Notes under the pieces: model-generated
What the model was told of the DNA's origin: nothing
Database searches by the model: none
The model's input: the letters and a program-made list of their open reading frames with translations, nothing else
Made by a program: the position numbers and the translations under genes
Origin: Plasmodium coatneyi
Taxonomy: Eukaryota; Apicomplexa; Aconoidasida; Haemosporida; Plasmodiidae
Assembly: GCF_001680005.1 (NCBI RefSeq)
Contig: NC_033557.1
Location: 124,001 to 188,000 of the forward strand
Reading direction: 5' to 3'
DNA length: 64,000 bases
Shown here: positions 10,831-22,000 of the stretch, piece after piece
How positions within the stretch are numbered: position 1 is the stretch's first letter
Layout: each line of letters starts with the position of its first letter

Positions 10831-12146
10831 GAAAATGTTTTGTTCTAAAATTTTAACCTATCTTAAAAGATAGATAAAAAAAAAAAATGCAAAACTTTTG
10901 CAAAGGAAAATTACAATTTCACACATTTGGAAGCTTATGAAATTAATTTTTCGAATGTCTCATTCGCGAATTATCCCTTGAGTGTTATCATTTAGTGTGT
11001 ACAGGCGTGCACATATTCTTCTCTCATCCCTTGTCATGACGTTTTTATGTTTAATAATTTTTCATATCCTTTATTTTATTATTTTTTTTTTTTTTTTTTT
11101 CCTTTTAATGTTTACCCGCTTTACCTTTATCCTACGTGTAGTTATTTGCTTAACCACCTTTTACTTTGTCTCCCATTTTTTATGCTTCTCTTTTACCTGG
11201 CGTAAACGAATACCCATTTGTGCACACGCACATAAATACATTCCCCCAAACTAACGATGTTCCTGCCTAAATCTTCACCTTTTCAGTGTGCACCACTTAT
11301 GTGATCCTTATGTGCGTTATGCAGAATGACAAATTGATTCCTTGTCACTTTCCACATTTTAATTTTTTAATTCACAAATTTTACCATTTTTTAATATGAC
11401 TTCTTAACTGTAATAGGAACTTCTACATTTAATGATCGAACCACACGGAAATATTCACCAAACGTTTTAACCACAGCCATCGCGTATGCAGCACCCAAAT
11501 GAGCTCAACGTTTTGAGTGCATTTATATGAAAAAAAATGCCCTAATCAGAATACCCCTAAATTTTATTAGCCCTTCATCCGCCTCCATTTTACACATGTC
11601 AAACATTTGAAAAGCGGCTCCTTTTGGGTCCATTACGTGGTGGTTGTAATTACCAAAGTGCGCACGACCTCCACTGAGCAACTGCACACCTTCTCTTTAT
11701 GATGAATTGTGAACGAACTCAAAGTTGAAACAAAAAAAAAGACAAGCATTTTTATTATCGGCATATTCACCCCTCCCATTTTTGCGAATAAGCTTCACCT
11801 GGACAGTAACAACTGGAGCATTCGGAGGAAGAGAAGAACCATGTGGAATTTCGCCTCATGAGCATCCACCCAAAAAGTTGTGCTCCGCTTGCTCTTCCCC
11901 CGAATATGTCCCCATTATGTTTACCCTATTCTGCGCTATATTTGTATGCCCACCCGCAATACACAATATAGTAAAATATAGAATGACAACATTAAAATTG
12001 GACTCCCGCAAAACTAAGTCTTTTTTACGTGTCATAATTTGCTTTATTCTTTTTACGCCAGTTATTTTGACAAAATTTGCAAGTACATAAGTAGTGTATT
12101 TAAAGAAAAAAAAAAATTGCCTCAAAAAAGGTGTTTGATTTATCAC
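10831..12146. other. Intergenic region between convergent genes
   Basis: This is the 3' flank of the giant AP2-like gene and of the small minus-strand gene. A 7-bp inverted repeat with a 2-base loop (10858-10873) lies about 28 bases after the stop and is followed by an A-run. Minus-strand reading around 11720-11860 stays open and could hold a final exon of the neighbouring gene; this is not established. Otherwise nothing is recognised. Confidence 0.5.
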
Positions 12147-13057
12147 CTAGAAGCAAATGCTAGCTCCCTCTGTATTTCCTCTACTCACAAACATATCCTT
12201 CTTCATCGTTTTGACTTGCAACGAACTCGATCCGTGTGGTAAAACGCTCACTGCATCGACTCCATCTAGATCGAAAGACACATCGACGCTAAGGGGCACA
12301 ACCTGCCATTTTGTAATAGGATGAAAAAAAAAGGCGACAATGAACAGTGTGACTATGCTGTCCATTTGTGAAGAAGCAAGCGAATACACATACACATACA
12401 CGTAGGCGCTCTGCCTTAATGCCCTCACGTAGAATGCATTTCCCAAATGACAACACAGCTGTGTTTCTTCACTTCTCAAAACTTACATTGTTCCCTTTTA
12501 AAAAATAGACATTCACTTTTATCGGGAAAGTGTCATTAAAGTGCGCCAACAAAGTCACCTCTCCATTGATCTCCTTCGCTTTTTTGATGAACTGGCAAAC
12601 CCCCGAATAGAACAGCTTCTTGTCAGACTGAAAAGGAAAAAGGAAAAAAAAAAGGGACATAAAAAAAGGGAAGTAAAAGAAGTAAATGAAGTTAATGAAG
12701 TAAATGAAGTTAATGAAGTAAATGAAGGAAGTAAGAAATTGGGGAGAAAGCAAAAAGGGCTCGTTAAAAACGCGGACAAACGAGGAATAACAAAAAAGGC
12801 AACGATTCTAAAAAATGAAGTAGCAGATCTCCCCAATTTTCGCCGTCATCCCATTTTCGCCACATTTAAGTTATTACTTGTAAATTCCTGATAAGCTCTG
12901 ACTTCCCGCTGTTGCTAGTGAATTTAAACTCAGGCACGGCTTTTGTTGGTTTTATAAACATAAGGGCGCCGTCCACTTTCTCTTTTTTCCACACAATGAA
13001 TAACGATCCATTGGACGCATTGTCAAAAGTTAAATATGCTCCTTTGTCATCTGCCAT
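12147..13057 (-). CDS. Small three-exon protein of unknown function (~158 aa)
   Basis: Three exons join in phase 0 with consensus sites. Exon 1 is 13057-12878 (begins MADDKGAYLTFDN, donor GTAATA). Exon 2 is 12627-12487 (acceptor TTTTCAG, donor GTAAGT). Exon 3 begins at 12302 (acceptor TGGCAG) and stays open to a stop at 12147. The encoded protein is compact, not low-complexity, and reads like a small beta-rich fold: exon 2 contains EVTLLAHFNDTFPIKVNVYF. No signal peptide or membrane segment is seen and I do not recognise the family. The first two exons are well supported. The 3' end is uncertain, because a GTGAGT donor near 12188 could splice to an open stretch around 11720-11860. Confidence 0.55.
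12679..12728 (-). repeat. 9-bp tandem repeat in intron 1
   Basis: Alternating 9-nt units (GAAGTAAAT / GAAGTTAAT on the plus strand), about five copies, lie inside the first intron of the small minus-strand gene. On the plus strand they would encode an artificial VNE repeat, which explains a spurious open frame there. Confidence 0.85.
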
Positions 13058-15976
13058 GATGCACAAAGTTAGGAAAAATGTTTCTTACGTTATGTGGACT
13101 ATATGTTCTGCTCGTTTGTTTTTCTCTCTAAGGAATGCATAAAACTACAAGGCAATTTATCACTTTATGCCTTCGTCCACTCTTATAATTGTACACACAT
13201 ATGAAAACGTGTAAAACTGGGTTCTTTCTTTTTTTTTTTCCGCGCAAACACTTATACAAAATTCGTATTAATCATAGACGAAAAGGCAAATGTAGGGGTT
13301 GTTACCTAAAGTGAATTTTCAAATTGCGTGAAGAATAAAAAAAAATATATATCAAATTGGACAGAAGCCCCAAATTTTGTTCACACACTAAACTGCTAAT
13401 GCAGGTAAAAATGTACACAGATAAAATAAAGTTCATAAATACAGTACACAACTGCCCGAGCAGAAATGGGAAAGATTAAATCTGGAAATATGAACATAAG
13501 ACAACAAAGAAACTTCCTAAATTTTAAATGCCACAAAAAGAGGTGCAAGTGAAAATATCGTAAAATTTCTATTCATCTACTTCGTCATGCGTTCTTAAAC
13601 ACTTTTATGATATATATAAAAAAATTACACTTGAGTGTTTACATCATTTCTGTGGAGTATTATTTCTGAATTTACAAATTCAGCCTCCTACGCTGCTTGA
13701 CGTGCCGCAAATACTCACTTGTGTGCACGTGGATTACACATGGACTGATATAACTACTGGTATGCAAAAACATGAAAACGTGAAAATATATACATATTTA
13801 TGCACACCAATATCGAGGCTCACCTAACTGCCTCCTGTTTCTAACCCTTTTTCATTAAAGGAATTAAAAAGTGCATACATTTATAATTTTGCATTTACGT
13901 CATCTTTTTTTTTTTTTTTTTGCTTGCTCTTTACATATACAATTTTGTGTTATATAAAGCGTTTTATACCGTATTTGGCAGAGAAGGAATCTGAAGAGAA
14001 TAAAAAAAAAAAGAAAAATTCAAAAAATTTTGCCACAATTTTATAAATTCTTTTTTTTTTTTTTTTTTTTTTTTTTTGAGCCTATTATTACTATACGAGT
14101 GGCAAAAATGTGTACGTATATATGCACATATATACCCCCATAGCATTATGTGCAGCCTTCTTACGAGAATTTTTTTTTTTTTTTCAATTTTGTCAATTTG
14201 TACCTTTCACCTGGTTTATCACATTCCTGCAGCAGATTGCCATTTTGCTGGTTCGCTAAAAAGGGGAAGGGGAAAAAATGAAGGTAAGAACAACCGTAAA
14301 TGTGTGTATATGCAACTCGTACGTATGCGTATATATATGCACACAAAAAGGAAGAAAAAAAAAAAAAAAAATTCCAAAGTGCTATTTTCCACATTCCTTT
14401 TCTTTCAGTTTTCTATACTTTTTAAAAAACGATGATAACAGGAAAATTGGGCGTACTTTATTTATTAAACACTTAAACAGCTCTTTTGAATGCCAAAATG
14501 GCGCACAACACAAAAAAAGAAGAGGAAAACATAATTCTATTTAAACATATCATTTCCGTCGTAAATAAAAAGAAAGTCAAACGTTCTGCAGCTACGCATA
14601 TTTATTTGTTTCCATTTTCGTAATTATTTTTATATCAGCAAATGCAACATTAAAGTGGTGTAAAAAGAAATTCAAAAATCGACACGAAAAAAATGGTGTG
14701 CAAACGGGACACCATTCTGTAGACGGATGGGCCAACGAGCGTTTGGGCGGATAAATAAATGCGTAAATGTGTACATATAAAATATGGCTAACTTTTTCCT
14801 TTTTCGTTTTTTTTTTTCCTTCTTTTCCTTCGCAAAATGGTCAGCTTTACGTGCGAACAAAATTTTACGCATGAACTGTTCCACGGTTTAGGGTGGTCGC
14901 ATTTTTGGCCCTCTGATGGGTGAAAAAATCAACAAGGGTTAAAAAAAAAAAAAAAAAAACGCATTAAACTGAGCATGCTCCATGCGCTTCCTCCAAAAAT
15001 TCCCCATGTGTATATACTTCCCTCTTTGCAACTGCACGAAAACCTACATTTTCCACCCCTGGTGATGTTGCCTAGACTGCTATGCTATAATAGTTTCCCC
15101 CACACTTGTCTGCATACGCTCGCCCTAAACAGTTACATGCCTGTATAATACTTCCTCGTGTTACTCGCTTATAATTTTAATTAGCTTAATTTATTATACT
15201 GAAAGATTTTCAAAGTTTGATGAAAAAGGGATAAAAAAAAATAAAAAAAACTTTGAAAATAAACTCTCATATGTGTAAGGATAAAGAAATATGTAAAAAG
15301 TTATCCTAAAAAAATTATCAGTGTAATAATAATTTACAATAAAACAACATACTTTTTTACATATATGGTTAAAAAAAAAAAGTTCATGGATTGACTTAAA
15401 AATAAGAAAAGGGGGAAAGGGAGGTTTCTTCTTAAATACACATACGTACACACAAGCATATCCACATGTATCTATGCGCATGTACAAGTATATTATAATA
15501 CCTGTTTCCCCCTTTTACAATTTAATTATATGTACTGGCAAAATTTTTTAAAAAAAAATATTTACAACAGATACATAAAGGGTGATTTAAAAACATTAAA
15601 AGACTTTAAACAAAGTGTGTATATACTTTTTTATGCTGCGTTTTTCCCATTTTTCGCGTTTTACATTTCATTTTTGTTTTTCCTACTTTTTTGCTTTTTC
15701 TATTTTTTGGGGTCTTCTCAAATATGTGGGGCGTATGCCCCTTTTCTTGGGGCGGTGCTCGTCTCTTAAATTGCTCAAACTCTCTCACGCGCTTAAAATG
15801 GGAAAGTGTGCAGCACCTTGGCACTGTATGTGTGCATAAAAAGCATGTACTTATGTACGCCGGTAAGCTGATACGTTGGTACGCACCATACGTACACTGG
15901 CATATACCTATGCGTGCAGAAAAAAAAAAAGGGGACGCCCTCCGGGGAACTAACCCAAATGGCTTTACACCACGTG
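13058..15976. other. AT-rich intergenic region with poly(A)/poly(T) tracts
   Basis: No supportable gene is seen in 2.9 kb. It is the probable promoter of the small minus-strand gene on its left and the 3' flank of the ApiAP2 gene on its right. It holds several poly(A) or poly(T) runs of 15-23 bases (near 13905, 14050, 14170, 14360, 14940) and a 13-bp inverted repeat at 15206-15260. Frames that stay open are Phe/Lys-rich artefacts of these runs. Confidence 0.6.
15206..15260. repeat. Perfect 13-bp inverted repeat with 29-nt A-rich loop
   Basis: ATTTTCAAAGTTT at 15206-15218 is mirrored by its exact reverse complement AAACTTTGAAAAT at 15248-15260. The loop is purine-rich. It lies about 0.7 kb beyond the stop of the minus-strand ApiAP2 gene, so it could fall in that gene's 3' UTR. 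No function is known. Confidence 0.7.
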
Positions 15977-18900
15977 TTAGTCAACCTTCTGGCTGGCAGC
16001 GCCCGAAAAAAAGGAGGACCACTCTAACGCCTCAATAATAAAGAGCTGCTTCCTTAACGATATGTTATGAGGAAGCGTGTGGTAAATAATAAATTTGTGG
16101 AAAAGGGATATGTACGGCTGCAGTTGTGAGATATTCTTCACAGACGTAATAAATTTGAAGTGCTTATCTAGCAGGGTGTTATAATTCTCAAATTTCTCTT
16201 TGTCAATTAGTTTCATCTTAATTTCCGGTAGGGACTTATGTTTTATGTTGCTTAAAATCATTTCGATGGCTTCCTGTGTTATTTTTAAATATTGCTCGTT
16301 GGATATTTTGACATCCGGGTAGGCACCACCATTCATGTTTTCTCCATTGCTATTCTCTAACGAGTAGTCATTGTTCTCCTTCACCTTTATTTTCTCCACG
16401 TTTTTTTTTACCTTACTGTCCCCCCCGCCGTTATTTGCCACGTCCAATTTTTCTAGTGCACTTTTATCAATGTTGAAAAGGGCACCGAGTTCTTCCTTTT
16501 CTTCATTACTAATTCCTAGTCTATCCTTAAGCAAAAACTCATAATCGTCCTGTATATTTACCTTTTCGAAAGCTTTCCTACAGTAAATGGCTTTATCCCT
16601 CGCTTCGTAAAAACCCAAATCCTCGATGGAAAACTTCTTATGTACAACAAAGGTACTAACCCAACTTTGCGACAACTCATCATACGCAACGCCTTCGCAT
16701 CTTGGTAACTTGGCTACCTTCTTAATGTGAGACGTTCCATTCGTTTTTACTTGGTTCCACCTACTTCGTGGTTGTATTTCTGGCAAGTTGAAAAGTTTCT
16801 CTGCTTGCTTTCTACAACTGATGGCTCTTTCTCGAGCATTTTCAAATCCGTATTGACTTATTGGAAAATAATGCTTATGATATTTTCCATCAATTTTCCA
16901 GTGCGCAATCCATCTTTGTCTATTCTTATCAAAGCACACTCCACCCACTCTGGTTATTTGGGACACCTTAGTGAGGACTTCCTTTTTCTCATCGTCCAGA
17001 TTTTTATTGTTCTTTTCCATTTTCGTTTTACTCCTTTTTTTGTTAATTTTTTTCTGCACCCCGGTGTCCAAATGTTTGTGATCTCCATCTAGGTTACTGT
17101 TCCTCTTATGAGACAGGAAGTTCGGTTCGTATGCTTCGTTCATTTCGTCCTTCACGTTTAGTCCCTCACTATGGTACACCAAGTTGGTACTATCATTAAG
17201 GGAGTTGTTGGAAATCTGCTCTTCATTCGTACTGCAAGAGTCTCTTTTACAAGCATTTATTACATGCACATTATTATTATCCATGTAGTTTTCCATATAA
17301 CTTCGAATATTTTTATACACATTATCACTATTGCTGTTTTCGTGATCTAAGTTGTTTCCTCCTCCGATATTGTCATACAGCGCTACGCCATCCTCCCCAT
17401 TAACATGTTGCCCATTTTGAAGGTGAATACTTGTAAGTGTCATACCCTCCTCATTGTTTAGGTATAAATTACTGTTCTCCTCATAACACCCGTTATTACT
17501 ATTATTCGCACTAATGTTGCAGCTATTTTCAAAATAATTTGTGCTTATTTCACTTTTATTAGTATTATTTGTATACTTACTGGAGTTTAAAAATTCCCCA
17601 GTTAAATCCTTCTTTGCTTCCATATCCATGCAGGCGTAATTATCCACAAACTTGTAATTATCGTTGCTATTGTTTTCGTTATTACTATTGTACTCCTCGT
17701 TTTCGTTGGTTTCCTCATTTTCGTTCGTCTCTTCATTCTCATGACTGTCATCATTCTCATTACTATCTTCATTCTCATCATTATCGTCACTTCCGTTGTT
17801 ATTACTTCCTCCGTTGTTGTTATTTCCCCCGTTATTACCGCCACTGTTGTTGTCCCCACTGTTACTACTTCCATTGTTGCTGCTTCCGTTATTGTAATAA
17901 CTGTTGTTGTTGTCACTATTGCTGTTGTAGTCGTTACTGTTGTTGCTGTTGTACCCGTTGGAGTTGTACCCGTTGTGGTTATACCCGTTGGAATTGTACC
18001 CGTTGTGGTTGTACGCACTAGAATTATCGTTGTTGTCTCTGTTTTCCCCGCTGCCAAAAAATTCTTCCTCGTATCCTCCAGACGCACATTCACCTTGCAT
18101 TATGTCCCTACCAGACAAGGTTAATTCCCTTCTTAGGTAAGAAAAATAGTTAGAGAAGAGCTCTTCCAAAATGTCTTCCCCTTTGTTGTTATCCTTCACC
18201 TCCCCACTTGGGCAACCATCCCCATGCACATTTGTCACAAAATATGGTGAACCAGTTCCAGCTCTCCTTTTTCCCATGGCCTTTCTTATTAAATCTTCGT
18301 GCTCGCTGAATCTGAGAACAAAACTTTTGCTTCTATCGAACCCATACTTTTCCACTGGGAATACGCTTATTATCATTTTTTGGCTCAACTCATCAAACAT
18401 AACAAATAGGTATGATCTGAACTGATCTACGTAATAGCAGCCTGAGTAACAATCAGCCATTTCCACTCCTATCCGTGGTGCACAAGGAAGATTCCCATCC
18501 TGTATGTGCACACTTGGCACCTCGTTCGTCTCCTCCTTCGTGCGCGTTTCATCTTTTCCACTCAAACGTTCGTCACCACTGAGCGAGTGGCTACTATTAT
18601 TGCTATGATTCTGTTCAAACGGGTGGTACACACTTTCCATAGAAACACATTCTCCTAAAACTTCACTCTTGTTACTTTCCTTGCATTTTCTGACATAGAC
18701 TTTGTTGGGAAACCTTTCCGTTAAAGGTACCCCCACATCGGTTGCGTTGTTTTTATTTACAAAGAATTCATCACACTCACGGTCATCCCTAACCAAAACA
18801 ACGACGGAGGGTATCACCTCATAGCCCAGGTACACGTCCCCGTCAATGACTAATGAATACTGCGAACTCTGTCTTCCATTTTTTAAATTAAACTCAGAAT

Positions 18901-19096
18901 AACATTTAAAAAAGTAATATAAAACAAAAGGTATGGAAATGGTTTTGAATTCCTCCTTCTTAATATCTAGTATGTTTACACTCTGAAAATTAGCGTTCAG
19001 CTTTTTTTTTTCTTCTTCTTCCTCCAATTTTTTTAAGCTCGCTAACTCCTGAGCCCTCTCAAATGGGTCCAGATTATTTTGTCTCAGCAGTATCAT
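15977..19096 (-). CDS. ApiAP2 transcription factor with ACDC domain, probable AP2-L (1039 aa)
   Basis: Sequence-specific DNA-binding regulator of the apicomplexan AP2 family. Two clear AP2 domains lie at about residues 712-768 (GVCFDKNRQRWIAHW, then YFPISQYGFENARERAISCR) and 792-846 (GVAYDELSQSWVSTF, then LGFYEARDKAIYCRKAFEKV). The C-terminal ~95 residues (930-1022) form a helical block matching the ACDC (AP2-coincident, C-terminal) domain. An Asn/Gly/Asp/Tyr-rich tract fills residues ~348-482. The open frame extends upstream without an ATG, so the first in-frame ATG (19096, MILLRQNNLDPFERAQEL) is taken as the start. The AP2-L name rests on remembered position near AP-4 beta and dynein. AP2-L in rodent parasites is known to be needed for liver-stage development. 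Family assignment is strong; the individual name is less certain. Confidence 0.88.
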   Translation of the reverse strand: MILLRQNNLDPFERAQELASLKKLEEEEEKKKLNANFQSVNILDIKKEEFKTISIPFVLYYFFKCYSEFNLKNGRQSSQYSLVIDGDVYLGYEVIPSVVVLVRDDRECDEFFVNKNNATDVGVPLTERFPNKVYVRKCKESNKSEVLGECVSMESVYHPFEQNHSNNSSHSLSGDERLSGKDETRTKEETNEVPSVHIQDGNLPCAPRIGVEMADCYSGCYYVDQFRSYLFVMFDELSQKMIISVFPVEKYGFDRSKSFVLRFSEHEDLIRKAMGKRRAGTGSPYFVTNVHGDGCPSGEVKDNNKGEDILEELFSNYFSYLRRELTLSGRDIMQGECASGGYEEEFFGSGENRDNNDNSSAYNHNGYNSNGYNHNGYNSNGYNSNNSNDYNSNSDNNNSYYNNGSSNNGSSNSGDNNSGGNNGGNNNNGGSNNNGSDDNDENEDSNENDDSHENEETNENEETNENEEYNSNNENNSNDNYKFVDNYACMDMEAKKDLTGEFLNSSKYTNNTNKSEISTNYFENSCNISANNSNNGCYEENSNLYLNNEEGMTLTSIHLQNGQHVNGEDGVALYDNIGGGNNLDHENSNSDNVYKNIRSYMENYMDNNNVHVINACKRDSCSTNEEQISNNSLNDSTNLVYHSEGLNVKDEMNEAYEPNFLSHKRNSNLDGDHKHLDTGVQKKINKKRSKTKMEKNNKNLDDEKKEVLTKVSQITRVGGVCFDKNRQRWIAHWKIDGKYHKHYFPISQYGFENARERAISCRKQAEKLFNLPEIQPRSRWNQVKTNGTSHIKKVAKLPRCEGVAYDELSQSWVSTFVVHKKFSIEDLGFYEARDKAIYCRKAFEKVNIQDDYEFLLKDRLGISNEEKEELGALFNIDKSALEKLDVANNGGGDSKVKKNVEKIKVKENNDYSLENSNGENMNGGAYPDVKISNEQYLKITQEAIEMILSNIKHKSLPEIKMKLIDKEKFENYNTLLDKHFKFITSVKNISQLQPYISLFHKFIIYHTLPHNISLRKQLFIIEALEWSSFFSGAASQKVD

Positions 19097-22000
19097 CGTT
19101 GGCGGTCTTTTCCTTGTGCTCACAATGGGTCAGGTAGCGGTGCAAGCATGTACAAACGTATACCAAAATGTGGGTACGTGATAAGCATACCTATATACAT
19201 ATAGGTGTGCTTATTTTTTCACACGTATGGACACGAGGGGGGTCTCCCTAATGCTGCGATACTTCAGTAAAATTAATTACGACAAAGTAAAAGGCATAAA
19301 AACGATCTGCTATGCGTTAAAATAAGGTGAAGAACAATTAAAAGGCAAATTGAAAAAAATGAATAAACGAACTGGCGAGTAAATACAAAAATGCACAAAT
19401 TAAACTTAATTAATAAGGCACTTTCAATTTACACGAGCGAATGTGCTCTTTCTTATTTGACACTTTCCTATTGGGGGGTTAACTGAAGGAATCATAAATG
19501 ATCTGAAAAAACCATCTTCCGCTGCTAATGTGTTCGTTTCTCACTTTCGGCTTGGTGTATAAATAACAGGGGCTGTCGTCGCAACGGTACGAATGGTTAC
19601 ACGTGTATGAACATACGAATGTACACACAATTATATAAGTATATATGCATACGTAGGTACACACTCCTCATTTGCACAACCCTCTAGTGGGCCATTTCCA
19701 AATGCCCCTCGAAATATTCTCCACGATTTAAAAGCTTTTTTTTAAAAAAACAAGTTACACAACTAGGAGCACTCTCTCAGAGGTTGCTTCACGCCATAAA
19801 ATGAAATGATAACACACTTCCGCACGGGTTCACACACACATATATATGCATACATATATATGTATATATATATATGTGTGTATATATATGCAAGTTTGTA
19901 TACCCACAGCTACATACACCTATTCTCGGTCAAAACAGGCAAGTGTATTATGCATCTATTTTATATATTACTGTATATACGCAGCGGCCCAAGTATGTGT
20001 TGGATCCGGCTGGACGCATAAATTAACATATAGGCAACCTATATGTAAGGCGTTAAATTCATGAGCATAACGACCATATATGTGTGTATACATGAGAACA
20101 CATACACATTCATACACGTGCACAGTTCGCACATGCACATATGCATTTACGTGGATTTACTCCAAGAATAAACGGCTACACTCGCGTATAATGCTATTTG
20201 GGATCCACACGGAATTCATAACAAGAATTTAAAAAACAAAAAAAAAAAAAAAATTAATAAAAAAACAAATTAATTTAGCATAAATAGGAAGAATAAATAA
20301 GAAGGTGGTAACGAATGAATAAATTAAAGAATAGGCCCGGGGAAAGGGGAGGAGGTTACTCACTAATAGGGGATGGTATTTTCCATTTTTTTCCTTCTCC
20401 TTTTTGATGTGTAAAATGTTACATATATATGGAAACACAGATAGGCACGATTTTGTTCTAGCTCTTATGCAAATTGTCATGCACTGCTTATACACAACCA
20501 AACGTCATAGCATGATTCGCATATTTAATTAAAACTCCTCGCGTAAAAGCTGAAGAAAATGAATAACAGGATTTGCGGCAAATTAGGGTTTTTAAAACAG
20601 GTTGTAATGTGTGTGTACGTATGCAGCTATGACTTATGAAGGTATTCGTGTAATTCGTAAACATGCAGATCTACCCCTAAGGATATGTTCGCTTGATCCA
20701 TAAACATGCACACGCGACCTAACACAATAGAGTGTAACACAAAGCAAAGCAGTACAATACACACATGTGTTGGCCCAAAGGAACTTGCTTATCAATACGT
20801 GAAGAAATATGAGCACGGAAGGAAGTGTATACACGGTTAAAAAAAGTGCACTGCTAGTTACATCTCCTCGTCTATAAGCGTTTTCAAAAATCTATGCTAC
20901 ACTTCTTATCTCTTCTCAGGTGTAATATAAAATTAATAAAAGGAAATGTGAAATTTTCATAAAATCCTTTAAAAATAATTAAAAAAAAATTGGAAAATTA
21001 AAAAACTTTCGCATAATAGGACAAGATTTTCTTTAATTCGTACATGAGAAACGCCTACACATAATACATGAATGTGTTAAAAATTTGAAAATACATTCAA
21101 ATTATGAATAGGCAGGTAAAATTCAAAAAAGTTAACTTAAAAATATTTCAAAACAATCCGACTTAAATGAAAAATACGCAGGCGTAATTGTACAAATGTG
21201 TAAACACGCGCACATATATTCTAGATCACCAACGCATGAAAATGAGCTTACACCTATGCAAGTTGTGCATATGCATACTCTCATAACCTCACACGCGTAC
21301 ACAAATGTATGATTAAACCATTCGCACACGTATACTGATAAGCAATCTATCTATGCTTCCTTTAAAAAAAATATTTAAAGTCATGAATGGTCAGGTCTTT
21401 TAATTCTTTTACTCTCCTTTGTCGGAAATTACATAAATAAGGGATGTAATTAAAAGCCTTAAAAAAAAAAAAAAAAAAGGGAAATGAAATGGAAGCGTTC
21501 GTGTTTTAAAAGTAAAATGAAAAACAAAATTTATCCCTTAAAGTACAAGTTCAGTGAATGGTGAAAAGTGTAATTCGTGTAAAATTAAATAAAGTAAAAA
21601 GTTGATGAATACATAAAAACATAGGAGAACAATGAAAAACAAATTGTTCGTAGGAAATAAAAATATGTGAAAGTACTTAAAAGCGAATAAAAATGACCAG
21701 AAAAAGGGGGGATGCACAAGTTCAACATACATTTATGTAAAAGGTGAATATACACGTATAAACTCACAATTTTAATCTTTCTCTTTTGGCCCTTTATGCT
21801 TTTATCAAAATGGTGAAAATTATTAATAAGTTGTAATGGCACATACAGAAAAAAGTAAAAATAAATGTACGTTTAAAAAAAATTCAAAAGGTATGTTAAA
21901 AAAGTGTATTACAAAAATGTAGCAAAAGTGTACGCAAAAATGTATACCATAGCACATGGAGATGCTTTCAAAAACTTATTTTTCTACATGAGCATATTTG

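Noticed and set aside
13964..14544. Open frames of 60-119 codons around the poly(T)/poly(A) runs at 14.0-14.5 kb
   Set aside because: They are built from Lys/Phe homopolymers and have no homologous domain or splice support.
17569..18124. Cys/Tyr/His-rich, Met/Thr-rich and Val/Ile-rich frames of 127-163 codons in the AP2-L region
   Set aside because: Shadow frames of the Asn/Gly low-complexity tract of the ApiAP2 gene.
19835..19895. TA/TG repeat considered as telomere-like or subtelomeric element
   Set aside because: It lacks the GGGTTYA telomere unit and is an ordinary microsatellite.
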